Under the pieces are notes generated by a model. That model had not been told where the DNA came from. It saw only the letters and a list, made by a program, of their open reading frames with translations, and searched no databases. Shown here in pieces: positions 1-7,953 of a DNA stretch of 64,000 nucleotides. The position numbers and the translations under genes were made by a program. Within the stretch, counting starts at the first letter, position 1, and each line of letters begins with the position of its first letter. The DNA lies in assembly GCA_026706485.1 (NCBI GenBank), contig JAPOYR010000012.1, positions 91,717-155,716 on the forward strand. The letters are read 5' to 3'. Source of the DNA: Chloroflexota bacterium (lineage in GTDB: Bacteria; Chloroflexota; UBA11872).

Positions 1-323
1 GCGTCGTAGCCGGCTTCCTGCAAGACGCGGCCGACCTCGGCCGCGTGCATGGCATGCAGCGCCGTGCGCCAGCGCAGATAGCCGCGCCGGCCGCTCGGAT
101 AGTCGTCGCGAGGGATGCTCCAGCGGCGGATATGGTGCGCGCGCGCCGCCAGCAGCAGCGCCTCGCCGGCGTCGGGGCGCAGGCGGCGGACCCAGTCCGT
201 GAGCATCGCGGCGTGGGTGAGCTCCTTGGGCCGGGCCTCGCCGTTGACGATCAGCGTGTGCGGATCGTCGGCGTTGGCCGCGTCGATGCGCCGGATGGCG
301 TCGTGAAAGCGCTGGGTGTCCAC
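1..323 (-). CDS. DUF4202 family protein (3' end beyond window)
   Basis: The reverse strand reads in frame from a GTG at 323 to the window edge, giving the first about 107 residues of a protein with the DUF4202 pattern: an N-terminal RFHDAIRRIDAAN segment, then VNGEARPKELTHA, then a histidine/arginine-rich ARAHHIRRW...YLRWR stretch. Family proteins are near 190-200 aa, so roughly half is present. The function of the family is not established; the conserved His/Arg set suggests an enzyme. The start is uncertain, as no clear ribosome binding site is visible. It is divergent from the oxidoreductase gene that follows. Confidence 0.72.
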   Translation of the reverse strand, partial: MDTQRFHDAIRRIDAANADDPHTLIVNGEARPKELTHAAMLTDWVRRLRPDAGEALLLAARAHHIRRWSIPRDDYPSGRRGYLRWRTALHAMHAAEVGRVLQEAGYD

Positions 324-376
324 GGGCGAATTCTCGCACGGGCCGTCGCGCCGCGGCTCGGGTATCGTGCCGCACG

Positions 377-1468
377 ATGAGCGATCGGTCGGCGGATGTC
401 GTGATCTGCGGGGGCGGCGTGCTTGGCGCCGCCCTGGCCTACGAGCTCGCCGGACGCGGCGCGCGGCCGCTGCTGATCGAATCACGCGCCGTTGCGTCGG
501 GCGCCAGCGGCAAGGCCGCCGGGCTGCTCTCGCCGGCGTCGGACGCGCGCGCCGCCGGACCGCTGGGACCGCTCTGGCGGGCCAGCTTGGCGCGGCATCA
601 CGCCCTGGTCCGCGAGCTGGAGTCCCACGGAGCGCCGGGCTACGGGTTCGAGGAAAGCCCGTCGCTGCTCATCACCGCCAACGCCGCCGAAGCCGAGACG
701 TTGCGGCAGGCCGCCCCGTCCCAGTGGCTGGAGCCCGACGAGGTGCGTGCCCGCTGCGCCTGGATCGACGGTCCTATCGAGGGCGGCCTGCTGCGCGAAG
801 CGAGCGCTGAGATCGAACCTGACGCGTTCACCCAGGCGCTGATCCACGCCGCTCGAGCCCGTGGCGCGGGAGTTGGGCATGGACGCGTGACCGGACTGAG
901 CTTGAACGGCCGACGCGTTGCCGGGGTGCAGGTGAGCGGCGAGCTGATTCGCACCGACGCCGTTGTGCTGGCCATGGGGCCCTGGACCAGCGAGGCCGGG
1001 GCCTGGCTCGGGCTGCCCGTGCCCGTCACCCCGCTCAAGGGCCAAATCCTGCGGCTGCGCCTGCCGATCGCCGCGCCTGAAACCCGGTTCTCCGACACCG
1101 ACGGCAACTACATGGCGCGCAAGGCCGACGGCCTAGTCTACGTCGGGACTACTGAAGAGTCGGTCGGATTCGACGAGACGCCAACCGACACGGCTCGGCG
1201 CCAGATTCTGCGCCAGGCCGGCCGCTTCGTCTCCGCGGTGTCGCGGGCCGAAGTCGTCAAGCAGACGGCGTGCCTGCGCCCGCTCTCACCCGACGGATTG
1301 CCGATCCTGGGCGCCGTCCCCGGACTTTCCGGCGGATACATCGCCACCGGCCACGGACGCGCGGGACTGCTGCTCGCCCCCGGCAGCGCGGCTGCCCTGG
1401 CCGCCCAGATCACCGGCGAGTCGCCCGCCATCGAACTGACGCCCTTCGACCCCGCCCGTTTCGCCTGA
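377..1468 (+). CDS. FAD-dependent oxidoreductase, DAO (glycine/D-amino acid oxidase) family
   Basis: A 363-aa protein with an N-terminal Rossmann FAD site (VVICGGGVLGAALAYEL, residues about 8-24) followed by a glutamate (ESRAVASGASGKAAG) that would bind the ribose. The C-terminal GYIATGHGRAGLLLAPGSA segment is the second flavin contact typical of the DAO family. Such enzymes oxidise primary or secondary amines of amino acids, passing electrons to oxygen or a carrier. No thiamine genes are adjacent, so ThiO (glycine oxidase) is only one possibility beside a sarcosine- or D-amino acid-oxidase role. It stands alone, and the substrate cannot be read from sequence. Confidence 0.88.
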   Translation: MSDRSADVVICGGGVLGAALAYELAGRGARPLLIESRAVASGASGKAAGLLSPASDARAAGPLGPLWRASLARHHALVRELESHGAPGYGFEESPSLLITANAAEAETLRQAAPSQWLEPDEVRARCAWIDGPIEGGLLREASAEIEPDAFTQALIHAARARGAGVGHGRVTGLSLNGRRVAGVQVSGELIRTDAVVLAMGPWTSEAGAWLGLPVPVTPLKGQILRLRLPIAAPETRFSDTDGNYMARKADGLVYVGTTEESVGFDETPTDTARRQILRQAGRFVSAVSRAEVVKQTACLRPLSPDGLPILGAVPGLSGGYIATGHGRAGLLLAPGSAAALAAQITGESPAIELTPFDPARFA

Positions 1469-1475
1469 TAACGCC

Positions 1476-1566
1476 TTCCCACGCGGCACGCAGCGCGGGC
1501 CACCGGGCGCGCATCCCGTTCGTGGTGAGCCTGTCGAACCATGAACGGGCCTTCGACAGGTTCAGA
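1476..1566. repeat. Intergenic palindromic repeats (GCAGCGCGGGCCACC type and GTGAGCCTGTCGAACC type)
   Basis: Two repeat units lie back to back. GCACGCAGCGCGGGCCACC recurs in variant form at 49251-49277 and 53620-53649. CGTTCGTGGTGAGCCTGTCG with an inverted TTCGACAGG partner recurs at 53657-53715. These are non-coding and fill the gap between the oxidoreductase and the Sec tRNA. Confidence 0.7.
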
Positions 1567-1610
1567 GCGCCCGGCTCGCAGCGGCTCGATGCCATGCGCA
1601 CTCGCTCGGC

Positions 1611-1708
1611 TGGCGGAGGTGCATGGGAGTTGAACCCACCTAGGACGCTGACCAGCGCCCCACAACGGTTTTGAAGACCGCGAGAGCCACCCGGCCCCTT
1701 CCACCTCC
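1611..1708 (-). tRNA. selC: tRNA-Sec (anticodon UCA)
   Basis: The reverse strand folds as a 98-nt tRNA with encoded CCA. It has a long acceptor arm (GGAGGTG paired with CACCTCC), an extended D stem, anticodon loop CTTCAAA giving anticodon UCA, a long variable arm (GCGCTG/CAGCG region) and a T arm with GGGTTCAACTCCC. The order and the anticodon match bacterial selenocysteine tRNA, which decodes in-frame UGA. No selA, selB or selD and no obvious selenoprotein lie in this window. Position 8 of the acceptor arm is a G-G mismatch by my pairing. Confidence 0.93.
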
Positions 1709-1789
1709 ACCGCCACGCTAGCAGGTTTGCCGCCCGCGGCCCTTACGCAAAGCGCCCTGGCGGCTAAGATCGGCACCGGAGGGAGGCTT

Positions 1790-2140
1790 ATGGTCCGTGA
1801 CGCAACCGTCACGCTGTCGCAGACGGCGTACGACGCCCTGATTGCGCGGAATGAGGAGCTTGAGGATCGGCTGGCCGCGATGGAAGCGGACGACGGGAGT
1901 CGAATTCCCCATGCGGTGGCCCTTGCCATCATGCGCGGCGACCGCCCGGTGGCTGTGTTTCGGAAACATCGTGGCCTCACACTACGGGCGCTTGCCGAAG
2001 AGACGGGGATTGCTGCGAGCTATCTGTCCGAAATCGAACGGGGGCGTAAGCCGGGCTCGGCGGCGGTGCTGACCCGTATCGCCGTCGCACTGGATACTAG
2101 GATCGACGTGTTGAAGACCGACATTGGGGAGGCTTTGTAG
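1790..2140 (+). CDS. XRE-family helix-turn-helix regulator, antitoxin-like
   Basis: A 116-aa protein. Residues about 1-40 form a charged helical N-terminus (SQTAYDALIARNEELEDRL), and residues about 55-112 form an HTH_3 domain (FRKHRGLTLRALAEETGI with SYLSEIERGRKPGS). The ATG at 1790 is preceded by a strong GGAGGGAGG, which decides the start over upstream in-frame codons. It overlaps the following Mrr-like gene by one base, so the two are co-translated. The regulator probably represses its own operon. GC is lower than in neighbouring genes, which suggests acquisition. A role as antitoxin or controller of the nuclease is inference. Confidence 0.82.
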   Translation: MVRDATVTLSQTAYDALIARNEELEDRLAAMEADDGSRIPHAVALAIMRGDRPVAVFRKHRGLTLRALAEETGIAASYLSEIERGRKPGSAAVLTRIAVALDTRIDVLKTDIGEAL

Positions 2141-3021
2141 TGGCCGAGATTACGCGCCGCCGTCAGGGCGAGATGACCCAGGCGCTCTTTAGAATCCTGG
2201 CAGAGGCGCCTGGCGGCCTGGCGGCGCGGGAGGCCATTGAACGTGTGGAGAAAATCCTCGAACCCACACCGTTCGAAGACAGCGAGTACCCCAACCGTCC
2301 GGGCGTACGTCGTTTCCCGAAGATCATGCGGTTTACGACTATTGGACCGGTAAAGGCCAGATGGATGGTCAAGCGGCGGGGAATCTGGTCAATAACCGAG
2401 GAAGGGACTATTGCGCTCGAGCAGTTTCCAGATCCGGAGGCCCTTTTTCGTGAGGCGAATCGGTTATATGGCAAATGGCGTGCCGAGCAGCCTGACACCC
2501 CGGACCAGCCAGACGAGTCAGAGCCCAGTTCGGTGTCGATCCTTGATGAAGCCGAAGAGACGGCGTGGAAGGAAATCGAGGACTTCATCGCTGTGATGGA
2601 CCCTTACGATTTCCAGGACCTTGTTGCAGGGCTTCTCAAAGCGATGAAGTATCACGTGCAATGGATCGCCTCCGCCGGGCCGGACCGGGGTGTAGATGTC
2701 GTGGCATCGGCTGATCCGTTAGGCGCGGCATCTTCACGACTGAAGATTCAGGTCAAGCGGCGCGCCAATCCGGTCGATGTTGACGGTTTGCGCGCGTTTC
2801 TGGCTGTGCTCGGCGATGCCGATATCGGCATTTTCGTGTCCTCCGGCGGATTCACAAAGAGCGCTGAACTGGAAGCTCGGACACAAGAACGCCGGCGAAT
2901 CACGCTGATCGACTTGAACCGGCTCGCCGGCCTGTGGGTCGAGCACTATTCGAGGCTGGACGAAGAGGCGCGGCGACTGCTGCCGCTCCAGCCTGTCTAC
3001 TTCCTCGCACCCGAGGTGTAA
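2140..3021 (+). CDS. Mrr-like restriction endonuclease with N-terminal winged helix
   Basis: A 293-aa protein starting at GTG 2140. Residues about 10-110 resemble the Mrr N-terminal winged-helix domain (RRRQGEMTQALFRILAEAPGG...RGIWSITEEG). Residues about 160-285 are an Mrr catalytic domain of the PD-(D/E)XK fold, with GPDRGVDVV supplying the acidic residue and LKIQVKRR supplying the Q-x-K core, followed by DADIGIFVSSGGFTKSA. Family members cleave modified or foreign DNA. The pairing with a preceding XRE regulator and the low GC suggest a mobile defence or toxin module. Whether it is type IV restriction or another nuclease role is not shown by sequence. Confidence 0.85.
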   Translation: MAEITRRRQGEMTQALFRILAEAPGGLAAREAIERVEKILEPTPFEDSEYPNRPGVRRFPKIMRFTTIGPVKARWMVKRRGIWSITEEGTIALEQFPDPEALFREANRLYGKWRAEQPDTPDQPDESEPSSVSILDEAEETAWKEIEDFIAVMDPYDFQDLVAGLLKAMKYHVQWIASAGPDRGVDVVASADPLGAASSRLKIQVKRRANPVDVDGLRAFLAVLGDADIGIFVSSGGFTKSAELEARTQERRRITLIDLNRLAGLWVEHYSRLDEEARRLLPLQPVYFLAPEV

Positions 3022-3105
3022 AGCGTTCGCGAAGGGGTTTCGTGCAACGACCGGCGCATCGCCTTGTGCCATAGCTTGGCGAATTCCGCTTTCGTGACCC
3101 AGCCC

Positions 3106-4551
3106 ATGACCCCCGACCGCCCCAACATCCTCTGGTACTGCACCGACCAGCAGCGGTTCGACACAATCGGCGCGCTGGGCAATCCCCACGTTCGCACGCC
3201 GAACCTCGACCGCTTCGTGGCGCAGTCGGCGGCGTTCACGCACGCCTACTGCCAAAGCCCTATCTGCACGCCCAGCCGCGCCAGCTTCCTCACCGGCATG
3301 TATCCCAGCCGAATCCGCAACGCGCGCAACGGCAACGCGGTGGTGCCCTCGGAGACTGCCGAGCGTCTGGTCACCCGCGCGCTGGCCGACGCCGGCTACG
3401 ACGGCGGTCTGGTCGGCAAGCTGCACCTGGCCGGCGCGGCCTCGGCCCAGGAGCCCCGCGTGGACGACGGCTACCGCGTGTTCGAGTACAGCCACGCCCC
3501 GCGCAACGACTGGCCGCTGGCGCAGCACGACTACGCCCGCTGGCTGCACGAGAAGGGCCACGACCCTGCGGAAGTGCTGCGCACCAGGGCCGGCTACGGC
3601 GGGCTCATGGCGCCTACGCCGGAGCGGGACAACGTTCCGCCAGAGCTCCACCAAACCACCTGGTGCACGGAGCGCGCCATCGCCTTCATCACCGGCGAGC
3701 GACCCAGCGATACGCCCTGGTTCCTCTCGGTCAATCCCTACGACCCGCACCCGCCCTACAACCCGCCCTGGGAGTACTACCGCCGCTACGACCCGTCGGC
3801 CCTGCCCGGCCCGCATTTCCGCCCGAGCGATCTCGAGACCCAGGGCCGCCTCACCCGCGCCGGCGTCGGCTTCCAGAGCGAGTCGCAGAATCCCGACGAC
3901 TTCCGCGGACGCGAAGTCCAGGCGGCCTACTACGCCATGATCGAGCTGGTCGATGAGCAGTTCGGGCGGCTGCTCGACGCGCTGGAGTCAGCCGGCCAGG
4001 CCGAGCGCACGGTCGTCGTCTTCACCAGCGACCACGGCGAGTCGGCGGGCGATCACGGCCTGCTCCAAAAGGGCTGCCGCTTTTTCGACGGCCTCACGCG
4101 CGTGCCGCTGATCTGGCGCTGGCCGGAGCGCTTCGTCGCCGGGCTGCGCAGCGACGCGCTGGTGGAGCTCACCGACATCGCGCCCACCCTGCTGGAGATC
4201 GCCGGGCTGCCCGTGCCCGAGGAGACGCAGGGTCGCTCGCTGCTGCCGATCCTGTGCGGCGACGCTCCTGCGAACGACCATCGGGACTACGTGCGCTGCG
4301 AGTACCTCGACGCCGTGGACTTTCCCGGCCACACCCGCGCCACCATGTACCGCGACCGCCGCTGGAAGCTGAACGTCTACCACAACCACGGGCTGGGCGA
4401 GCTCTACGACATGCAGGCCGATCCACACGAGTTCGACAACCTGTGGGACAGCGCGGACCACCGCAACGTGCGCGACGAGTTGCTGCAGGCCAGCTTCAAC
4501 GCCACCGTCATGGCGCTGGATCCGGGCCCGCGAAGGACCTCGGGCTTCTAG
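3106..4551 (+). CDS. Sulfatase (formylglycine-dependent, type I)
   Basis: A 481-aa alkaline phosphatase-superfamily sulfatase. The N-terminal PNILWYCTDQQR supplies metal-binding aspartates. The signature CTPSRASFLTG (about residue 50) holds the cysteine that a maturase converts to formylglycine. VGKLHLAG and FTSDHGESAGDHG carry further metal and sulfate ligands. The ATG at 3106 is chosen over an upstream in-frame TTG at 3064 because homology begins at residue 3. No signal peptide is visible, so it is probably cytoplasmic. Sulfatases of this kind release sulfate from organic sulfate esters; no maturase gene is nearby. Confidence 0.93.
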   Translation: MTPDRPNILWYCTDQQRFDTIGALGNPHVRTPNLDRFVAQSAAFTHAYCQSPICTPSRASFLTGMYPSRIRNARNGNAVVPSETAERLVTRALADAGYDGGLVGKLHLAGAASAQEPRVDDGYRVFEYSHAPRNDWPLAQHDYARWLHEKGHDPAEVLRTRAGYGGLMAPTPERDNVPPELHQTTWCTERAIAFITGERPSDTPWFLSVNPYDPHPPYNPPWEYYRRYDPSALPGPHFRPSDLETQGRLTRAGVGFQSESQNPDDFRGREVQAAYYAMIELVDEQFGRLLDALESAGQAERTVVVFTSDHGESAGDHGLLQKGCRFFDGLTRVPLIWRWPERFVAGLRSDALVELTDIAPTLLEIAGLPVPEETQGRSLLPILCGDAPANDHRDYVRCEYLDAVDFPGHTRATMYRDRRWKLNVYHNHGLGELYDMQADPHEFDNLWDSADHRNVRDELLQASFNATVMALDPGPRRTSGF

Positions 4552-4869
4552 CTAGGGCCGCGGCGCCATCACGACCAGCAGCCGCGCCCGATCGCCGGTC
4601 TCGTTCGCCACCCCGTGGTCGGATCCTGCCGGCGCCCACACGGCGTTTCCAGGGCCGAAGGCCTTCCGCTCGCCGTCCACCTCGAACGTCGGCGCGCCCT
4701 CGATCACGTAATAGACCTTGTCGGACGCGGCGTGGGCGTGGACCCGCTGGTCCTGTCCCGGCTCCAGGCAATAGACGTCGCAGAACATCCGCTCCGACTC
4801 GAACAGGTTGTTCTTGGCCATCTTGGCGGCGGCAAAGTCGCTGTGGCGGTCAACGTGGTGCACGTGCAT
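4552..4869 (-). CDS. Cupin-domain protein
   Basis: A 105-aa single-domain cupin with VHAHAASDKVYYVIEG as the first metal-binding motif and WAPAGSDHGVANETG as the second. It starts at ATG 4869 behind GGGAGA. The stop abuts the sulfatase stop, so the genes converge with no spacer. Small cupins may be isomerases, dioxygenases or metal-dependent sensors; the ligand is unknown. A longer in-frame reading to 5274 runs over the M16 gene in another frame and is not credible. Confidence 0.85.
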   Translation of the reverse strand: MHVHHVDRHSDFAAAKMAKNNLFESERMFCDVYCLEPGQDQRVHAHAASDKVYYVIEGAPTFEVDGERKAFGPGNAVWAPAGSDHGVANETGDRARLLVVMAPRP

Positions 4870-4931
4870 GGCGTCTCCCGATCGGCGGGGATTCGAGCCG
4901 CAGCGTAGCGCCGGCGGCGCTTGGCCGTCGG

Positions 4932-6233
4932 TTAGGCCGGCAGCTCCGGTCCGGCGGTCACCAGCGTGTAGGCCTCGGGATCGAGCAGCCGCGCCGCCGC
5001 CTGTTGCACGTCGTCCGCCGTCACCGCCTCCACGATGTCCGGATAGCGCATGAGGTAGTCGAGTCCCAGGCCGAAGTTTTCGATCGTCAGGAGCATGCCC
5101 GCAATGCCGCCGTTGCGCTCCAGCCGCAGCGGCAGCGAGCCGATCATGGCTTGCTTGGTGAGCCGCAGCTCCTCCTCGGTCGGCGGCTCGTCCATCAGGC
5201 ACCGCGCTTCCGCCAGCCCGCTGGAGACGGCCTTGGGCACGTTCACCGGGTTGACGCCCGCGCGAATGGTCCACGGCATGCGGGCGTGGGCCGCCTCGGC
5301 GTGGCTGGTGGCGTGATAGGCCAGCCCCTGCGCATCGCGCACGTTGGCGCCAATGCGTCCGCCGAGCCCCAGTTGCCCCAGGATGTAGTTGCCCATCATG
5401 ACCGGGAAGTACGCGGAGTCGAGCCGTCGCACGCCCGGCCAGCCGAGCGTGAACTCGGTTTGCGTCTTGCCTGCCAGGCTCAGGTCCTCGCGCACACCGC
5501 CGGCCGTGGTTGCGGCTGTGTCGAAGGTGCGAATGGCATCGCGCTGGCGCTCGGCGGCGCCCGTGCCGGGTCCGCGCCAGTCCTCGAAATAGCGCGCCGT
5601 AAGGTCGCGCACGGCGTCGGGGGTCACCGCGCCGACCACCGCCAGCACGATCGAGGCCGGATCAAACGCCTCGGCGTGGAAGTCTCGAACCGCGGTCGGG
5701 GTGAGGGCGCGCATGGTGTCCGCGTAGCCCTCGTCGGGACGGCCGTAGGGGTTGTCGCGGCCGAACAGCAGCTCGCGGAAGCGCCGGTCGGCCAGCGCGC
5801 CGGGGTTGTTCTCGACGTGCGCGATTCCGGTGAGCGCCTGGTCGCGCAGGCGCTCGACCTCTTCGTCCGGAAATGTGGAGTTTTGCAGGCCGTCCGCGGC
5901 CAGCCGCAGCAGCACGTCCAGGTCCTCGGCCAGGGCGCGGCCGCTGAAGCTGCCGTGCTCGATGCCCGCGCCGAAGTTGAGCGAGGCGCCCACGTCGTCG
6001 AGCTCGGCGCTGAACTCCATGAAGGACCGCGTGGCCGTGCCGCGGTTGAGTCCGTCGGCGGTCAATCCCGCAAGGCCGCAATCGTCCTCGGTTTCCAGGA
6101 TGGCCCCCGCCGCATGCTGGGCGGCCACCGCCACCGACGGCGACGATGGGTTGGGGTAAACCAGCAGCACCATGCCGTTGGCCAGGGTGGACCTCGCCAC
6201 CGTCTCGGGACCGAGCGCCGGACCGCGCGTCAC
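4932..6233 (-). CDS. M16 family peptidase-like protein, non-catalytic partner
   Basis: A 433-aa protein of the pitrilysin (M16B) fold. Where the catalytic HxxEH would be, it reads CGLAGLTADGL, so the zinc site is absent. The C-terminal half is well conserved (LGWPGVRRLDSAYFPVMMGNYILGQLG...GLAYHATSH). Two-gene M16B systems typically pair one active and one inactive subunit in a heterodimer. It starts at a GTG that overlaps the stop of the active partner upstream (GTGA), showing translational coupling. The longer ATG-initiated reading to 6398 overlaps the partner and is rejected. No signal peptide is seen in this subunit. Confidence 0.88.
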   Translation of the reverse strand: MTRGPALGPETVARSTLANGMVLLVYPNPSSPSVAVAAQHAAGAILETEDDCGLAGLTADGLNRGTATRSFMEFSAELDDVGASLNFGAGIEHGSFSGRALAEDLDVLLRLAADGLQNSTFPDEEVERLRDQALTGIAHVENNPGALADRRFRELLFGRDNPYGRPDEGYADTMRALTPTAVRDFHAEAFDPASIVLAVVGAVTPDAVRDLTARYFEDWRGPGTGAAERQRDAIRTFDTAATTAGGVREDLSLAGKTQTEFTLGWPGVRRLDSAYFPVMMGNYILGQLGLGGRIGANVRDAQGLAYHATSHAEAAHARMPWTIRAGVNPVNVPKAVSSGLAEARCLMDEPPTEEELRLTKQAMIGSLPLRLERNGGIAGMLLTIENFGLGLDYLMRYPDIVEAVTADDVQQAAARLLDPEAYTLVTAGPELPA

Positions 6234-7510
6234 GCCCGCGCCGGACCCTCGGGAATGAACCAGCCGGTGGTCCGCCGCTCCGGTCGCAAATAGGTCTGCG
6301 CCGCCCGCTGAACGTCCTGCGGCGAAACTTCCGTGAGGCGGTCGGTGAAGGTCTGCGCCGCGCGCCACGTGTGCGCGATATCCAGGAATCCCAGCCACAT
6401 CGCCTGCGCCGTCACGCCCTCCAGGCCAATGGCCTGCTTGGCGCGCGCCTGGCGCACCGCTCGGGCGAGCTCGGCCTCTTTGGGCGGGGCATCGTGCAGA
6501 TCCTGGATCGCTTCCTCCACCGCCTCGGCGATCGGCTCGCGGTCGCCGTTTGGCTTCAGCACCACGGTGATCCGGTGCAGGGTCGGGTCGATGTTGAAGC
6601 CGATGTCAGTGCCGACCGCGGCCGCCAGGCCCGAGGCCACGAAGCGCCGATAGAGCCGTGAGGTGCGCACGATCCCGCCGCCGCCGAACGGTCCGCTTTT
6701 CGGCCCGGAGAGCAGCGCGTCAAGCGCCAGCAGCGCTGGAAAGTCGGGATGCGCGAACTCCGGAATCCGGTGGCCTACGGTGAGAACCGGGAAGGGGCCG
6801 GGATGACGCACGTCCACCTCGCGCGGGCTCGTTTGCTCGGGCTCTCGCACGTCGAGCGGCGGCGGTAGGGGCCGGGCGGGAATGTGCCCAAACGCCGCTT
6901 CCATCCGCTCCAGCACGTCGGCCTCGACCATGTCGCCGGCGATGACCGCCAGGGCGTTGTTGGGCGCGTAGTAGGTCTGGTAGTACTCGTACAGCTCGTC
7001 GCGGGTCATCCGGTTCAGATCGGCCTTGCTGCCGATCACGCCGTGGCCGTAGGGATGGGTGGTGAAGGCGGCGGCCTCCAGCGCCTCGGCGAGCAGGAAC
7101 ATGGGCTCCGCCTCGTGCCCCTCGCGCTCCGAGATGATGACGGTGCGCTCACTCGCCACGTCGTCGGGATCGAAGACCGCATTGGCCATGCGGTCGGACT
7201 CGATCCGCAGCGGCAGGTCCAGGTGCTGCGACGGCACCGTCTCGAAATAGGCCGTCGTATCCTCCGTGGTGAACCCGTTCCACGTGCCGCCTACGCCGTT
7301 GACCAGACGGCCGATGTCGCCGGGGTTGAGCGTCTCGGTACGCTTGAACAGCATGTGCTCGACCCAGTGGGAGGCCCCGCTCATGCCCGGCGGCTCGTTG
7401 CGCGCGCCCACGCGATACCACATGACGAAACTGACCAGGGGAACGGCGTGACTCTCGCGCAGCAGGACCTGGAGTCCGTTGGAGAGGGTGTGCTCGGCGA
7501 CGTCGTCCAT
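6230..7510 (-). CDS. M16 family zinc metallopeptidase, catalytic subunit
   Basis: A 426-aa M16B peptidase with the inverted zinc motif HWVEH (about residue 45, in GASHWVEHMLFKRTETL) and the downstream family landmarks NGFTTEDTTAYFETVPSQ and YAPNNALAVIAGD. It should cleave peptides or small proteins within a clamshell chamber, together with the inactive subunit encoded immediately downstream (4-nt overlap). The start is taken at ATG 7510; a TTG nine bases upstream is possible. No signal peptide is evident, so a cytoplasmic role is likely. Confidence 0.92.
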   Translation of the reverse strand: MDDVAEHTLSNGLQVLLRESHAVPLVSFVMWYRVGARNEPPGMSGASHWVEHMLFKRTETLNPGDIGRLVNGVGGTWNGFTTEDTTAYFETVPSQHLDLPLRIESDRMANAVFDPDDVASERTVIISEREGHEAEPMFLLAEALEAAAFTTHPYGHGVIGSKADLNRMTRDELYEYYQTYYAPNNALAVIAGDMVEADVLERMEAAFGHIPARPLPPPLDVREPEQTSPREVDVRHPGPFPVLTVGHRIPEFAHPDFPALLALDALLSGPKSGPFGGGGIVRTSRLYRRFVASGLAAAVGTDIGFNIDPTLHRITVVLKPNGDREPIAEAVEEAIQDLHDAPPKEAELARAVRQARAKQAIGLEGVTAQAMWLGFLDIAHTWRAAQTFTDRLTEVSPQDVQRAAQTYLRPERRTTGWFIPEGPARA

Positions 7511-7584
7511 GGGGTGCAATTACCGCCGACGGCGGGCCGACGGGATGCTAGCACAGCGGTCGGCGCCCCAGTCCGCGCCGGCCC

Positions 7585-7953
7585 ATGACTCCGGACCAGT
7601 TCGAAGAGCACGTGCGCGAGGCCATCGCCGGAATTCCCGAGGGCTTGCGCGATCACCTGAAAAACGTCGAGGTCCTCATCGCCGACTGGCCCACGGAGGA
7701 GGAGCTGGAGAGCGCGGAGGTGCCGCCGGGCTATACGCTCTTCGGCCTCTACAGTGGCGTGCCGCTCACCGAGCGCACCTCCGGCTATCACATGGTGCTG
7801 CCGGACCGCATCACCATCTTTCAAGGCCCGCTCGAAGAGGCCTGCCGGAATCCCGACGACCTCCGCGAGGAGATCCGCTCCACCGTGATCCACGAGTTTG
7901 CCCACCACTTCGGCCTCAGCGATGACGATCTTCGACGGTGGGGGGTTGCCTGA
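7585..7953 (+). CDS. Minimal zinc metallopeptidase (zincin-like, DUF1025 type)
   Basis: A 122-aa protein with a C-terminal HEFAHHFGL zinc motif (HExxH) and the family segment PGYTLFGLYSGVPLTERT in the middle. It belongs to the small metallopeptidase family common in Actinobacteria and Chloroflexota, for which no substrate is established. Its stop codon is immediately followed by the ATG of the threonine synthase-like gene, so both are probably in one transcript. It is divergent from the M16 operon. Confidence 0.88.
   Translation: MTPDQFEEHVREAIAGIPEGLRDHLKNVEVLIADWPTEEELESAEVPPGYTLFGLYSGVPLTERTSGYHMVLPDRITIFQGPLEEACRNPDDLREEIRSTVIHEFAHHFGLSDDDLRRWGVA

Noticed and set aside
45..380. Plus-strand open frame at the window start
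   Set aside because: The reverse strand codes for a recognisable DUF4202 protein over the same bases; the plus frame is Arg/Ala-rich filler typical of antisense GC-rich DNA.
377..1468. ThiO glycine oxidase
   Set aside because: Only general DAO-family motifs are seen and no thiamine genes are adjacent; a specific name is not justified.
1611..3021. Integrative element at the Sec tRNA
   Set aside because: No integrase, no duplicated tRNA end; the low-GC genes lie on the 5' side of the tRNA, not the usual 3' side.
4254..6293. 679-residue plus-strand open frame
   Set aside because: It runs antisense to the cupin and M16 genes, is very rich in Arg, Gly and His, and has no domain pattern.
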